From contig NZ_NOJY02000024.1 of NCBI RefSeq assembly GCF_002250835.2, forward strand, positions 1-47,441: 47,441 bases of DNA, read 5' to 3'. Every line of letters begins with the position of its first letter. Position 1 is the stretch's first letter. The notes beneath the pieces were generated by a model, which was given only the letters and a program-made list of their open reading frames with translations, was not told the DNA's origin and did not search any database. The DNA comes from Romboutsia weinsteinii. Its GTDB lineage: Bacteria > Bacillota > Clostridia > Peptostreptococcales > Peptostreptococcaceae. Position numbers and translations under genes: made by a program. Of the stretch, positions 25,722-34,700 are shown piece by piece.

Positions 25722-25961
25722 ATGTTTAGTAATTGGAATATAGTAAAGCATACATCGATATCAGCTGTAATTTCTTTGTGCATAGGCTTAATATCATATT
25801 TTATAATAAGCCCTACTAATTCATCTACATCAATTGGGGTTATTTCAGGTGATGGACCTAGTGCAATATACGCTAGCATAGGGTTTGACACAGTTATTCA
25901 AATAAGTATAGTAGCATTTATATTAGCTATGATATGCTATAAATTAATTAAAAAAAGATAA
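25722..25961 (+). CDS. Small two-helix membrane protein downstream of the S41 peptidase
   Basis: The 79-residue product has two transmembrane segments (about 11-30 and 51-73) separated by an S/T/G-rich loop (PTNSSTSIGVISGDGPSAIYASIG). The ATG lies one base after the S41 stop and its SD AAGGGGAG is inside that gene, so translation is coupled. The extracellular or lumenal loop may interact with the peptidase. I do not recognise a family. Confidence 0.7.
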   Translation: MFSNWNIVKHTSISAVISLCIGLISYFIISPTNSSTSIGVISGDGPSAIYASIGFDTVIQISIVAFILAMICYKLIKKR

Positions 25962-25978
25962 GATTATTACTGTAAAGA

Positions 25979-26011
25979 AATCCAGTAACCGTAAGTTGTT
26001 GGATTTTTTTA
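25979..26011 (+). terminator. Terminator after the S41 operon
   Basis: AATCCAGTAAC pairs with GTTGTTGGATT (two G-U) and is followed by TTTTTTT. Confidence 0.85.
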
Positions 26012-26032
26012 TAGAATTATTAAATAAATATA

Positions 26033-26095
26033 TTGACGGTAGGCAATTGTCGCACTATACTTTAATCAAAAGGTGGATAGTTGCCGTAAGAAAGG
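26033..26095 (+). promoter_or_regulatory. Promoter with a divergent repeat pair upstream of the M56 peptidase
   Basis: -35 TTGACG (26033-26038), 17-bp spacer and -10 TATACT (26056-26061). GGCAATTGTCGCAC lies in the spacer (26042-26055) and an inverted relative, GTGGATAGTTGCC, at 26083-26095. The inverted pair bracketing the start site looks like operator DNA for an unseen repressor. Confidence 0.6.
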
Positions 26096-26182
26096 AAGGT
26101 GCTATAAAAAGTAATCACATCTAATGAATTATACAAATAGTGGTAAAAGGATTTCTAAAATCAGAAGAAGAAGGTAATTACT

Positions 26183-27451
26183 ATGAGTTATATCATATTT
26201 GATATTCTAAAAACAAGCATATACATAAGCATACCAATTATATTAATAGCTTTATTAAAAGATAAAATTCTAAGTAAATATACTTACAATGTAAATTATA
26301 TATTTTGCATATTGATAACTTTAAGAATGATTTTTATATCAAATATTCAAGTATATTTACCTGTTGAGTTTCAAAATCAAAATAATACAACTCTAAAAAG
26401 TATGTACTACATAAATAATGAAAATAGCACTTCACTAAATTACGTTAAAATATTATTTGTAATTTGGATGCTTGGGTTTGTTTATATTATCTTTAGAAAT
26501 ATATATAAACAAATTCTATTTTATAAAAAAATAAGAAATATATCTTACGAAGTTACTGACGATAAAATAATAAATAGTTTTGAAGAAGAAAAGAAAGCTT
26601 TAAAAATAAAAGGAAATATTGATGTACTTAAAGTGGATGGACTTTCTTCACCAGCTTTAATAAATACTTTAAGATGTAAAATAATAATACCTAATAACGA
26701 CTATGATAAAAATCAATTAAAGTGGATTTTTAGACATGAGTTAACTCATTTAAAAAGAAAAGACAATTTGTTAAAGCTGATATTAATGATTTCTTGTGCA
26801 GTTCACTGGTTTAATCCATTAGTAAAAATATTAAAAGTATACTTTGATGATCAATGTGAACTTTCTTGTGATGAAAAAGTGCTTAAAAAATCTAATGTAG
26901 ATGATACAAAAGAGTATGCTTTGGTGTTAGTTAACACATTAAGATATAGAAATACTCTAAAGGCTACTATGCTTTATTCTCAGTTTAATACTAGCAAAAT
27001 TAATTTAATTAAAAGGAGAGTTGATGGAATTATGAATTTTAAAAGCCGTAAAAAAGGAACACTTATAACTATATGTGTATGTACTATTTCAGCATTTTCA
27101 CTTATATCATTAAATGTAGGTAATAATCAAAATAGAGTATATGCAAATCAAGCTTCATCACATCAAGAAAATGAGCAAACTGTAAATGATAAAAATACTT
27201 TAGAGCCTAATAAAGAACGTAAAATAATAACTAAAGAAGAACTTAAAAAAAATCTTGAAAATGCTAATGAGAGTGATATGAAGGATGTTATGGAATTTTA
27301 TCCAGATAAAAAGCATGAAGAATTAACTCAAGAAGAAGTAGATTATGCTTTAAATTTTTTGTTTACAGGTAAATGCAAAAAAGTAAATATAGGTTCAGAT
27401 AGTTCTTATTCAATTAACTTAGAGCATCTATACGAAGATGGTAATAATTAA
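26183..27451 (+). CDS. M56-family (BlaR1/MecR1-like) membrane metallopeptidase
   Basis: The 422-residue protein has N-terminal transmembrane helices (about 8-25, 34-50 and 92-108), then a cytosolic gluzincin domain with the zinc motif HELTHLKRKDN (about 185-195) and the downstream CELSCDEKVLKK acidic ligand segment. Another helix follows at about 295-313. The C-terminus is short, with no penicillin-binding sensor domain, so it is not a complete BlaR1. The extracellular tail (KNTLEPNKERKIITKEELKKN...) is charged. No blaI gene is adjacent. A promoter with an inverted repeat lies upstream. It presumably cleaves a repressor or another target on a signal that is not recognisable. Confidence 0.83.
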   Translation: MSYIIFDILKTSIYISIPIILIALLKDKILSKYTYNVNYIFCILITLRMIFISNIQVYLPVEFQNQNNTTLKSMYYINNENSTSLNYVKILFVIWMLGFVYIIFRNIYKQILFYKKIRNISYEVTDDKIINSFEEEKKALKIKGNIDVLKVDGLSSPALINTLRCKIIIPNNDYDKNQLKWIFRHELTHLKRKDNLLKLILMISCAVHWFNPLVKILKVYFDDQCELSCDEKVLKKSNVDDTKEYALVLVNTLRYRNTLKATMLYSQFNTSKINLIKRRVDGIMNFKSRKKGTLITICVCTISAFSLISLNVGNNQNRVYANQASSHQENEQTVNDKNTLEPNKERKIITKEELKKNLENANESDMKDVMEFYPDKKHEELTQEEVDYALNFLFTGKCKKVNIGSDSSYSINLEHLYEDGNN

Positions 27452-27547
27452 TATTTTGGGTTGCTAGTGAAAATAAACAAATATACAGCATTGTAAATAT
27501 GCTGTTGCAAGTTATACCTAATTGTATATTAATATTAACTAATGAGT

Positions 27548-27586
27548 AAAATAGCACTTAATAAAAAATAAGTGCTATTTTGTGTT
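27548..27586 (+). terminator. Terminator after the M56 peptidase gene
   Basis: AAATAGCACTTA and TAAGTGCTATTT pair perfectly; a TTTTGTGTTT tract follows. Confidence 0.88.
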
Positions 27587-27741
27587 TAACAAAATATATA
27601 ATTAATAAAGTATGTATTGTTTATATCTTTAGTATATTTTCGATTATAAACTTTTTATAAATAAATACATTAAAAATAAGGAATTTTAATTAAAAACATT
27701 ATATAATAGTTTAATCTTTATTTTAATAAAAGGAGTAATAA

Positions 27742-28455
27742 ATGGAATATAGACCTATAGATATAGCTAGAAAATTAAATATAAGTACATCAACACTTAG
27801 AGTATATGAAGATATGGAAATAATCCCACCAGTTAAAAGAACTGATTCTGGCTATAGGGTATTTACCCAAGTACATCTTGACTATTTTACATGTATTAGA
27901 ACAATGATAAAAGGATATAGCTTAGCATTTACTGGAGATTTGCTAAAAGAATATATGAAAGGCAACAAAGATAAAGCATTGTGGATGATTACAAAATCTC
28001 AAGCTGATTTATATAATGAAAAAATTAGATTAGAAAGAGTTGGGATAAATCTTTTAGAAAATCTGAATGATAAAAGCAAAAATTTAAAAGAAGATAAAAA
28101 TAAGTTAATGACAATAAATGAAATCAGTAAAATTACAGATGTAAAAATCACAACAATACGCCACTGGGCAAATATCGGATTAATTGAATCAGCTAGGGGA
28201 GAGGGGAGTAATTACAGATTATTTAAAGAAGATCAAATTAAAGAAATACTAATTATACACGCTTTAAAGTACTCTTTAAAAATGAAGTACAATTATTATA
28301 ATATGGAAATCCTAAAAAAAGAACTTAACAACTTCAAATATAATGAATCAAATACAAGGGACTTAATAGAAAATATAAATCTTTATCTAGATAAAGTTAA
28401 TTTAGAGACAATAAAATCTATATCAGCATTTTATGAACTAATAATTAAAGAATAG
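27742..28455 (+). CDS. MerR-type protein with two HTH domains
   Basis: The 237-residue protein has an N-terminal MerR winged helix (about 3-60, YRPIDIARKLNISTSTLRVYEDMEIIPPVKRTDSGYRVF), a linker helix, and a second complete MerR-like HTH (about 118-170, MTINEISKITDVKITTIRHW and GLIESARGEGSNYRLFKEDQ). A C-terminal helical region follows. MerR proteins usually have one HTH and dimerise, so one chain carrying two DNA-binding modules is atypical. No ligand-binding motif is clear. SD AAAGGAGTAA precedes ATG 27742; it is monocistronic. Confidence 0.82.
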   Translation: MEYRPIDIARKLNISTSTLRVYEDMEIIPPVKRTDSGYRVFTQVHLDYFTCIRTMIKGYSLAFTGDLLKEYMKGNKDKALWMITKSQADLYNEKIRLERVGINLLENLNDKSKNLKEDKNKLMTINEISKITDVKITTIRHWANIGLIESARGEGSNYRLFKEDQIKEILIIHALKYSLKMKYNYYNMEILKKELNNFKYNESNTRDLIENINLYLDKVNLETIKSISAFYELIIKE

Positions 28456-28522
28456 AATTAAGAGCTTAAGTATAAAGAGAGAAATTAGAAAGTTTTAAAA
28501 GTATATATAAAATATTAAATCT

Positions 28523-28560
28523 AAAAAGGGTAGTAAGATTAAAATTACTACTCTTTTTAT
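28523..28560 (+). terminator. Terminator after the MerR-type gene
   Basis: AAAAAGGGTAGTAA pairs with TTACTACTCTTTTT; a T-rich end follows. Confidence 0.88.
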
Positions 28561-28667
28561 GTTGGAAAACGCCTATTTAGTGAACACTTTATGAAATCTA
28601 AGTTCTGATATAATTAATTTAAGAATAGCATGATATTAAAGTCTAATATGTTAGGAGGTAGTAGTTA

Positions 28668-28934
28668 ATGATAAAAGGGATATTATTTGATTGGCATGGT
28701 GTATTAGTTGTAAATGATAATAGAAACCATAAAAAAATAGACGATATATACGCTAAGCTTTTACAAAACACTGCTATAGAACAGGAGATTATAGAGCTTG
28801 TTATGTCTTATAGAAAATATGATCCACTATGGGAATTACTACCGAAATTGAAAGAGAATTTTAGAATGTGTGTTGTTAATAATGGACCCAAAGCAACCTT
28901 TGATTATTGGGATAAATCCAATATACAAGTATAG
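28668..28934 (+). pseudogene. Truncated HAD-family hydrolase
   Basis: The 88-codon frame opens with KGILFDWHGVLVV, a HAD motif I variant in which the second acidic residue is His (DWHG). It ends with LWELLPKLKENFRMCVVNNGPKATFDYWDK, the motif II region (a Ser/Thr-like NN). Motifs III and IV are missing because a stop follows at residue 89. Active HAD hydrolases are normally about 200 residues. The intervening cap region is also short, so this looks like an internally deleted, 3'-truncated remnant, although its SD (TAGGAGGTAG) is intact. Confidence 0.7.
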
Positions 28935-29035
28935 TTAAAAGTTATTATTTTCAGAAATAATTATAAATTCTATTGATAAGTAGACTACAATATAAATAAG
29001 TTAGGAAAAGATAACTTAAAGAATGGGGGAATATA

Positions 29036-29950
29036 ATGGTTAATAGAAATGAAAGCCTTATTAATGAGGCAAAGAAAAGTAAAAAACTACCTAATTTTAT
29101 TTGGGCTTTAGTATTATCTATGATATTTATGTATGGAGGTTCACTTATAGGAGGATTTGGTATACTACCAATTTATCTTTCTTTAAGTATAATATCGTAC
29201 TTTAAATCAAATCAAGAATTGCTATACTTATTAATTAGTTTATTATCATTTGTTTTTATATCATTAGTAGTATTTTTTAGAGTTATAAAGATAGAAAAAA
29301 GGAAGTTATCTTCCATAGGTTTTTATAAAAATAATTGGCTTAAAAAATACGCCTTTGGATTTGCTATAGGTATAGCTATGATGAGTTTAGTTGTATTAAT
29401 ATTATTTTTATTTGGATGTGTAACTGTTGAAACAAATGATATTCAACCAATAGGAGGCTCAGCAATACTACCTATATGTATAATATTAATAGGTTGGATA
29501 ATACAAGGAGGCACTGAGGAAATATTAACAAGAGGATGGCTTATGAATGTTTTAGGGGCTAGATATAATGTAGCAATAGGTCTTATTATATCTTCAGCGT
29601 TCTTTGGATTACTTCACTTAGGAAATGATAATGTAAGCATTATAGCAATTTTAAATATAACCTTAGTTGGTATTTTCTTTGGACTATATGTTATTAAAAC
29701 TAATGATTTATGGGCTGTATGTGGAATGCACAGTGCATGGAACTTTGCACAAGGAAATTTATTTGGATTTGAAGTAAGTGGAATAGATACTTCAGTTGGA
29801 ACTTTAGTAGATTTAAATTTAGTTGGAAACAACTTTATCTCTGGAGGGATTTTCGGACCAGAAGCAGGATTTGGAGCTACTATTGTACTACTAGCAGGAA
29901 TTTTTATTATATATGTTTTAGATAAAAAAGGTAAGTTTAACACTTATTAA
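29036..29950 (+). CDS. CPBP-family (Abi/CAAX) intramembrane metalloprotease
   Basis: The 304-residue polytopic protein contains the family motifs GGTEEILTRGWLMNVL (EExxxR, near residue 160), FFGLLHLGN (FxxxH, near residue 190) and CGMHSAWNFAQG (HxxxN/B, near residue 235), all within transmembrane segments. The conserved Glu, Arg and His residues of CPBP proteases are present. Bacterial members are linked to bacteriocin self-immunity or protein processing, but no bacteriocin gene is nearby. SD ATGGGGGAAT precedes the ATG at 29036. It is followed by a strong bidirectional hairpin. Confidence 0.9.
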   Translation: MVNRNESLINEAKKSKKLPNFIWALVLSMIFMYGGSLIGGFGILPIYLSLSIISYFKSNQELLYLLISLLSFVFISLVVFFRVIKIEKRKLSSIGFYKNNWLKKYAFGFAIGIAMMSLVVLILFLFGCVTVETNDIQPIGGSAILPICIILIGWIIQGGTEEILTRGWLMNVLGARYNVAIGLIISSAFFGLLHLGNDNVSIIAILNITLVGIFFGLYVIKTNDLWAVCGMHSAWNFAQGNLFGFEVSGIDTSVGTLVDLNLVGNNFISGGIFGPEAGFGATIVLLAGIFIIYVLDKKGKFNTY

Positions 29951-30006
29951 TAAAATGCTTTGTAGTTAGATTAAAAAAACTTCAAAAATTTAAAAATTAT
30001 AAAATA

Positions 30007-30042
30007 AAACCAGCTAACTTACTTTAAGTTAGCTGGTTTTAT
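30007..30042. terminator. Bidirectional terminator between the CPBP and Cys-rich genes
   Basis: AAACCAGCTAACTTA and TAAGTTAGCTGGTTT form a near-perfect long stem, with A-rich and T-rich flanks serving two convergent genes. The arms are nearly the same as those of the hairpin at 19923-19951. Confidence 0.88.
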
Positions 30043-30087
30043 TAACAATTGTAAATAAAGTATCTTATTATTTGAAATTACTTAGTT

Positions 30088-30459
30088 TTACTTCTCTCTT
30101 TTGCAACACCATTTTATACAGCAACCGCACTTACAGCATCTTTTTACGCATTCGCAGCATTCAAAGTACTCATGAGAAGGGTTTTTATGCTCGCAGCAGT
30201 CACAGCATTTGTCACAGTTGCAAGGTTTGTAATCTGGCTTATAATCAGGTCTATATTCAGGTCTACAGCAGCATTTACATTTATTATCATCATAAGGAGC
30301 AGAGCTAGGTTGATAGCTAGCTACATGAGAGTCAAAGTAATCGCAGTCACTCATATAGTCTTGCTCTTTGTAGTCGTCTTGGCAACCACAGTTACACATA
30401 TCTTTATAGTCGTCTTTCCAACCACAGTTACACATATCTTTATTTTCGGAATTATACAT
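30088..30459 (-). CDS. Cysteine-rich protein (26 Cys in 123 residues), probable spore surface protein
   Basis: The 123-residue protein has 26 cysteines, mostly as CC or CxC: MCNCGWKDDYK repeats in variant form as MCNCGCQDDYK near the N-terminus; KCKCCCRPEYRPDYKPDYKP; CNCDKCCDCCEH; and a basic C-terminal CCECVKRCCKCGCCIKWCC. It also has many Tyr and Asp residues. There is no signal peptide or transmembrane helix. Clostridial exosporium proteins such as CdeC and CdeM share high cysteine content without sequence similarity, so I infer a disulfide-forming spore layer protein. SD TAGGAGTG precedes ATG 30459. It is not a known CdeC homologue by sequence I can recall. Confidence 0.7.
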   Translation of the reverse strand: MYNSENKDMCNCGWKDDYKDMCNCGCQDDYKEQDYMSDCDYFDSHVASYQPSSAPYDDNKCKCCCRPEYRPDYKPDYKPCNCDKCCDCCEHKNPSHEYFECCECVKRCCKCGCCIKWCCKREK

Positions 30460-30813
30460 TATAAATCACTCCTATTATTTAATTAGTATTTGGATTAATC
30501 TGTATAAGCTCTATAAAACCTACACAATATATCATATTAAGAATGGTGTAAAAATGATACATAAAATGAAAAAAAATGTAGAAAGAATAAATTTATAGTT
30601 ATAATTGAGCAAAGTGGTTCAATTATAATCTTTTTAAGCATAAATAAAGGTATCTCAAAATATTATGTAGAATTAATAGACCATGAAGTCGTAGATGTTA
30701 AGAGAATATAAAATTTTAATGTTGATAAAGAGTGAAGTATGAGCTAACTTAATTGAAAAAAGATATATTTCAGTTAAATATACTTAGTGTATTATATAGG
30801 AGGGACTGAGGAG
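30460..30813. other. Intergenic region with a gene relic
   Basis: It holds the Cys-rich gene's promoter side (30460-30560), an AT-rich stretch, a decayed copy of S41-peptidase-associated sequence (30642-30745), and the hydrolase SD. Confidence 0.5.
30642..30745 (+). pseudogene. Relic of an S41 peptidase gene (5' flank joined to 3' end)
   Basis: 30642-30682 matches the flank upstream of the S41 gene at about 24463-24502 (AAATAAAGGTAYCTC, then AAATATTATGTAGAAT). From 30683 the sequence follows the 3' end of that gene at 25626 onward (ATGAAGTCGTAGATGTTAAG against ATGAAGTTGTGGATGTTAAG). The roughly 1.1 kb coding body between is absent. The result is consistent with an internal deletion of a former paralogue. 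Confidence 0.6.
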
Positions 30814-31542
30814 ATGGAATTTGTGCAAGGTTTTGTTAATAATCAAGGGGTAAAAATTCATTATATTGATAATGATTTAATGAATACAAATACAACTCCA
30901 TTATTAATTTGTCCAGGATTATCAGAATCAGCTGAGGATTATGTTAATCTGATGAGCAGAATTAATAATAGAAGATGTGTAGCATTTTCATTTAGAGGGA
31001 GAGGAAAAAGTGGTTCGCCTAAAAGTGGATATACTTTGGAACAACATATTAAAGATATAGATTCAGTAGCAAAGGGATTAGGATTTGATAAATTTTGCAT
31101 AATGGGAATTTCAAGAGGAGTATCTTATGAATTAGGATATGCAGTTTCTAATTCAGAATCACTTAAAGGTATTATAGTAGATGAATATCCTCCAGAGCAT
31201 AAAAAGATGCCAAATGGATGGGCGAAGGAATCTATGGATTTTTACGACGAGCATTGTGATTCTATATCTATAACTTATGATGTGTTGAAAGGTATAGAGG
31301 ATGAATCAGAGCAAATTTATTTCGCAAAAAAATTAGAAAATATTACTTGTCCGGCGTTAATCTTAAAAGGAGAATTAGAGGAGAGTCTTGTAAGTAGTGA
31401 TGACATAGTAAATTATGTAGATAATCTAGGAAGTAAGAGTATTAGAGTAGAGAAATTTAAGAAGGCTGGGCATGATATACAATTTGGAGATTTTGAAGGA
31501 TTAGTAAAAGTAATGAATGAATATTTAAAGTCTATAGATTAA
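30814..31542 (+). CDS. Alpha/beta-hydrolase fold enzyme
   Basis: The 242-residue enzyme (from ATG 30814) shows LLICPGLSESAEDYVNLMS (oxyanion region), the nucleophile elbow FCIMGISRGVSYELGYA (Ser near residue 106), a conserved Asp region LKGELEESLVSSDD, and a C-terminal His in FKKAGHDIQFGDF. These make a complete Ser-Asp-His-type triad. The substrate is not known. The SD AGGAGGG sits 9 bases upstream; a GTG 27 bases upstream would place the SD inside the coding sequence. Monocistronic, with a terminator downstream. Confidence 0.83.
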   Translation: MEFVQGFVNNQGVKIHYIDNDLMNTNTTPLLICPGLSESAEDYVNLMSRINNRRCVAFSFRGRGKSGSPKSGYTLEQHIKDIDSVAKGLGFDKFCIMGISRGVSYELGYAVSNSESLKGIIVDEYPPEHKKMPNGWAKESMDFYDEHCDSISITYDVLKGIEDESEQIYFAKKLENITCPALILKGELEESLVSSDDIVNYVDNLGSKSIRVEKFKKAGHDIQFGDFEGLVKVMNEYLKSID

Positions 31543-31566
31543 TAAAAGAAGTATATTTATTAAAAT

Positions 31567-31603
31567 AAAAACCATATTGATGAAATCGTCAATATGGTTT
31601 TTA
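31567..31603 (+). terminator. Terminator after the alpha/beta hydrolase gene
   Basis: AAAACCATATTGA and TCAATATGGTTTT pair perfectly, followed by TATGTTG. Confidence 0.9.
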
Positions 31604-31755
31604 TGTTGAAATTAGTTAGTATAAGTTGTATAAATAGCATATTCTTTTAGTTTATGCTAAAATAGCGCACTTGTTGTATGAAAATGTCACATTAAAAATC
31701 TTAAAAGAATAATATATTATGGGCACAAAATTTTATGATTTAAAGGAGTGATGAC

Positions 31756-34700
31756 ATGGCAACCGTATCCGGCCAAGTTGTTTTTAACAGAGATAGAAGT
31801 GCTACTATTAGCGCTGGAGACACAGGAATAGCTAATGTAGCTGTTGTATTACAAAATATAGCAACAGGTGTTAGGCTAGTTGTTCTTACAGATGCTGCAG
31901 GAAATTATTCATTTATTAATGTACCAAATGGTAACTATAGAATTGTAGAGGCTTATGGAACTACAGGAGGAGTACCAACACCGGGAAATTTTGCGACAGC
32001 AGTATTAGGCCCAATCCCTGTTGCTACAACACCGCCTATTAGTTTTGTTTCAAATCCCCCTACAGGAGCAACAAATTTAGACAATACAGTACCTAATACA
32101 ATATTAATAACAGTAACAGGTGCTGATATAACAAATCAAAGTATACTAAATGGTGCAGTAATATATACACCAATACAAAATATATTGGATCCATGTGTAT
32201 CCGTATCAAATATAAACCTTATTACAGATGCAGACAATGGAACATTTGGATTTTTTCCACCAGGTACACAAGCTAATACAGGACCAGCTACCGCACCATA
32301 TCCAAATGTTACACCAGATTTTACGTACGTAGTACCAGACCCAACTAAGTTTACACCTATAGATGGAGAATATACAGTACAAAATATTATGAATAATGCA
32401 ATGAGTAATGTTATAGGAGCTTGGTGGCGTATTGCTGATCATACTACGGGCAATGAAACAGGAAGAATGATGGTAGTAAATGGTTTTGAACCAGGGTCTG
32501 TATTTTTTAAGTCAACAGTGCCGGTTATACCGGATACTAATTATTTATTTAGTACATGGATTTTAAATCTATTTAAGGTAACAGGCTTTCCACCAGCACA
32601 GTTAGGTGTTAGAATACTTGATCAAAACGGTAATATACTGTTTCAACAAACATTAGGAGTTCTAATTCCAGTCAATACAAATGCACCAGAGTGGAAAGAA
32701 ATAGGGACTGTCATTAATTCTCAAAATAATAATCAACTTACAGTGGAATTTTTCAGTGAAGGTGAAGCTGTTGTTGGTAATGATTATGCTATTGATGATG
32801 TTTCTTTAAGGGAAGTCACAGTACCAACATTTACTCCAGTAAAAACAATCAGCACACCAACTGCAAATATAGGCGATATGGTAACATATACAGTCAAATT
32901 ACCAAATGATTGCAGCAGTTCTTTGACTAATGTATTCTTTAGGGATTCTATTCCAAATGGTTTAGAATTTATACCGGATAGTGTAACAGTTAATCGAGTA
33001 TCCATGGCAGGGGTAGATCCTAATATAGGTTTCCCACTACCAGATATTGAAGGTGAAACAAGTGCTGAAGTAACTTTTGAGGTTCTAGTTATAAGTATAC
33101 CTGATCCAAATCCTATTGATAATATAGCAACTATAGATTACTCCTATACACCTGTAGAGGGTGGTATACCAGGAAATTTTTCAGTAGATTCTAATCCAGT
33201 TCCTCTTGAAGTAATTACAGCAGATATTGCAGTTGTAAAAACATCTGAGCCAACTATAGTGAATCCAGGAGGAGAGCTAACTTATACTATAGAGGTTGTA
33301 AATAATGGACCATTTCCATCTGAAAATGTGGTTTTAACAGATAGTATACCAGCTACTGTTTTAAATCCAGAGTATTCAGTAGATGGAGGGGGAACTTTCC
33401 AACCATGGACTGGAAGCCTTAATATAGGAACATTAGGAGTAGGAGATGTAAGAGTTATCCTAATAAGAGGAACAGTAAGCCCTATAGTATTAGGTACTAT
33501 CACAAATACAGCTATAGTATCCTCGAATACAGCGGATCCAAATCCTAATAATAATATATCTACTGTAGAAACAGAAGTAAGCCCAATAGCAGATCTTTTA
33601 GTAATGAAAACAGCAGTACCTAGCTCAGCTGTTCCAGGAACTTTATTAACATATCCAGTTGAGGTAGTAAACCTAGGTCCATCAAGTGCTGAGAACGTAG
33701 TGCTAAGTGATAATATACCAGCGACTATTTTAAATCCAGAGTTTTCAGTAGATGGAGGAGTAACGTTTAACCCATGGACTGGTAGTCTTGATATAGGAAC
33801 ACTAGCTGCTGGAGATTCACTAACAATTTTGATACAAGGAACAGTTAGCTTAAATGCTACGGGAGAGATAGTAAACACAGCAACAGTTACTTCATCTACA
33901 CCAGACCCAGATTTAAGCAACAATGTATCTACTATCATTACACCAATAAACCCACAAGCAGGTATTTCTATTATTAAGATGGCTAATCGTGATATAGCCG
34001 TTCCAGGAGAAAAGCTTGTATATAACATTCAAATATTTAACGAAGGTCCATCTAATGCAACAAGCGTAGTTTTAACAGATAATATACCAGCTGTTATTTT
34101 AAATCCAGTATTTTCATTAGATGGAGGTATGACATTTAATCCATGGACTGGAACTCTTAATATAGGAATAGTAGCACCAGGGCAACTAATAAGAGTAATT
34201 ATAAAAGGGTTAGTAAGCCAGGCAGCTACAGGAGTCATAATAAATACGGCTGAAGTAACTGCACTTGTACCAGGGCCAGTTACAGAAGTCTCAACAGTAA
34301 TAACACCTATTATTCCATCAGCAGATATAGGGGTAACAAAGACTAGCAATACAGATACAGCAGTCCCAGGTGAAGAGTTTAGTTATACTATAGAAGTTAC
34401 AAATGCAGGCCCATCTGATTCACAAGATGTTACTCTAAGAGATAACATACCAGCTACTATATTAAATCCAGAGTTTTCAGTAGATGGAGGTATAACATTT
34501 GAGCCATGGACAGGAAGTCTAAGCTTAGGTACTTTAAACGTAGGAGAGGTAAGAGCTATAATCATAAGAGGTATAGTAAGTCAAACAGCAGTAGGCGTGA
34601 TTATAAATACAGCAACAGTTACTTCACCTACACCAGATCCAAATCCAGACAATAACACTTCAACTGATGAAACGCCTGTAACTCCTACAGCAGATATTTC

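Noticed and set aside
26083..26155. Possible blaI remnant before the M56 gene
   Set aside because: One frame reads WIVAVRKEGAIKSNHI, which loosely resembles part of a BlaI protein, but it is too short and no other frame supports it.
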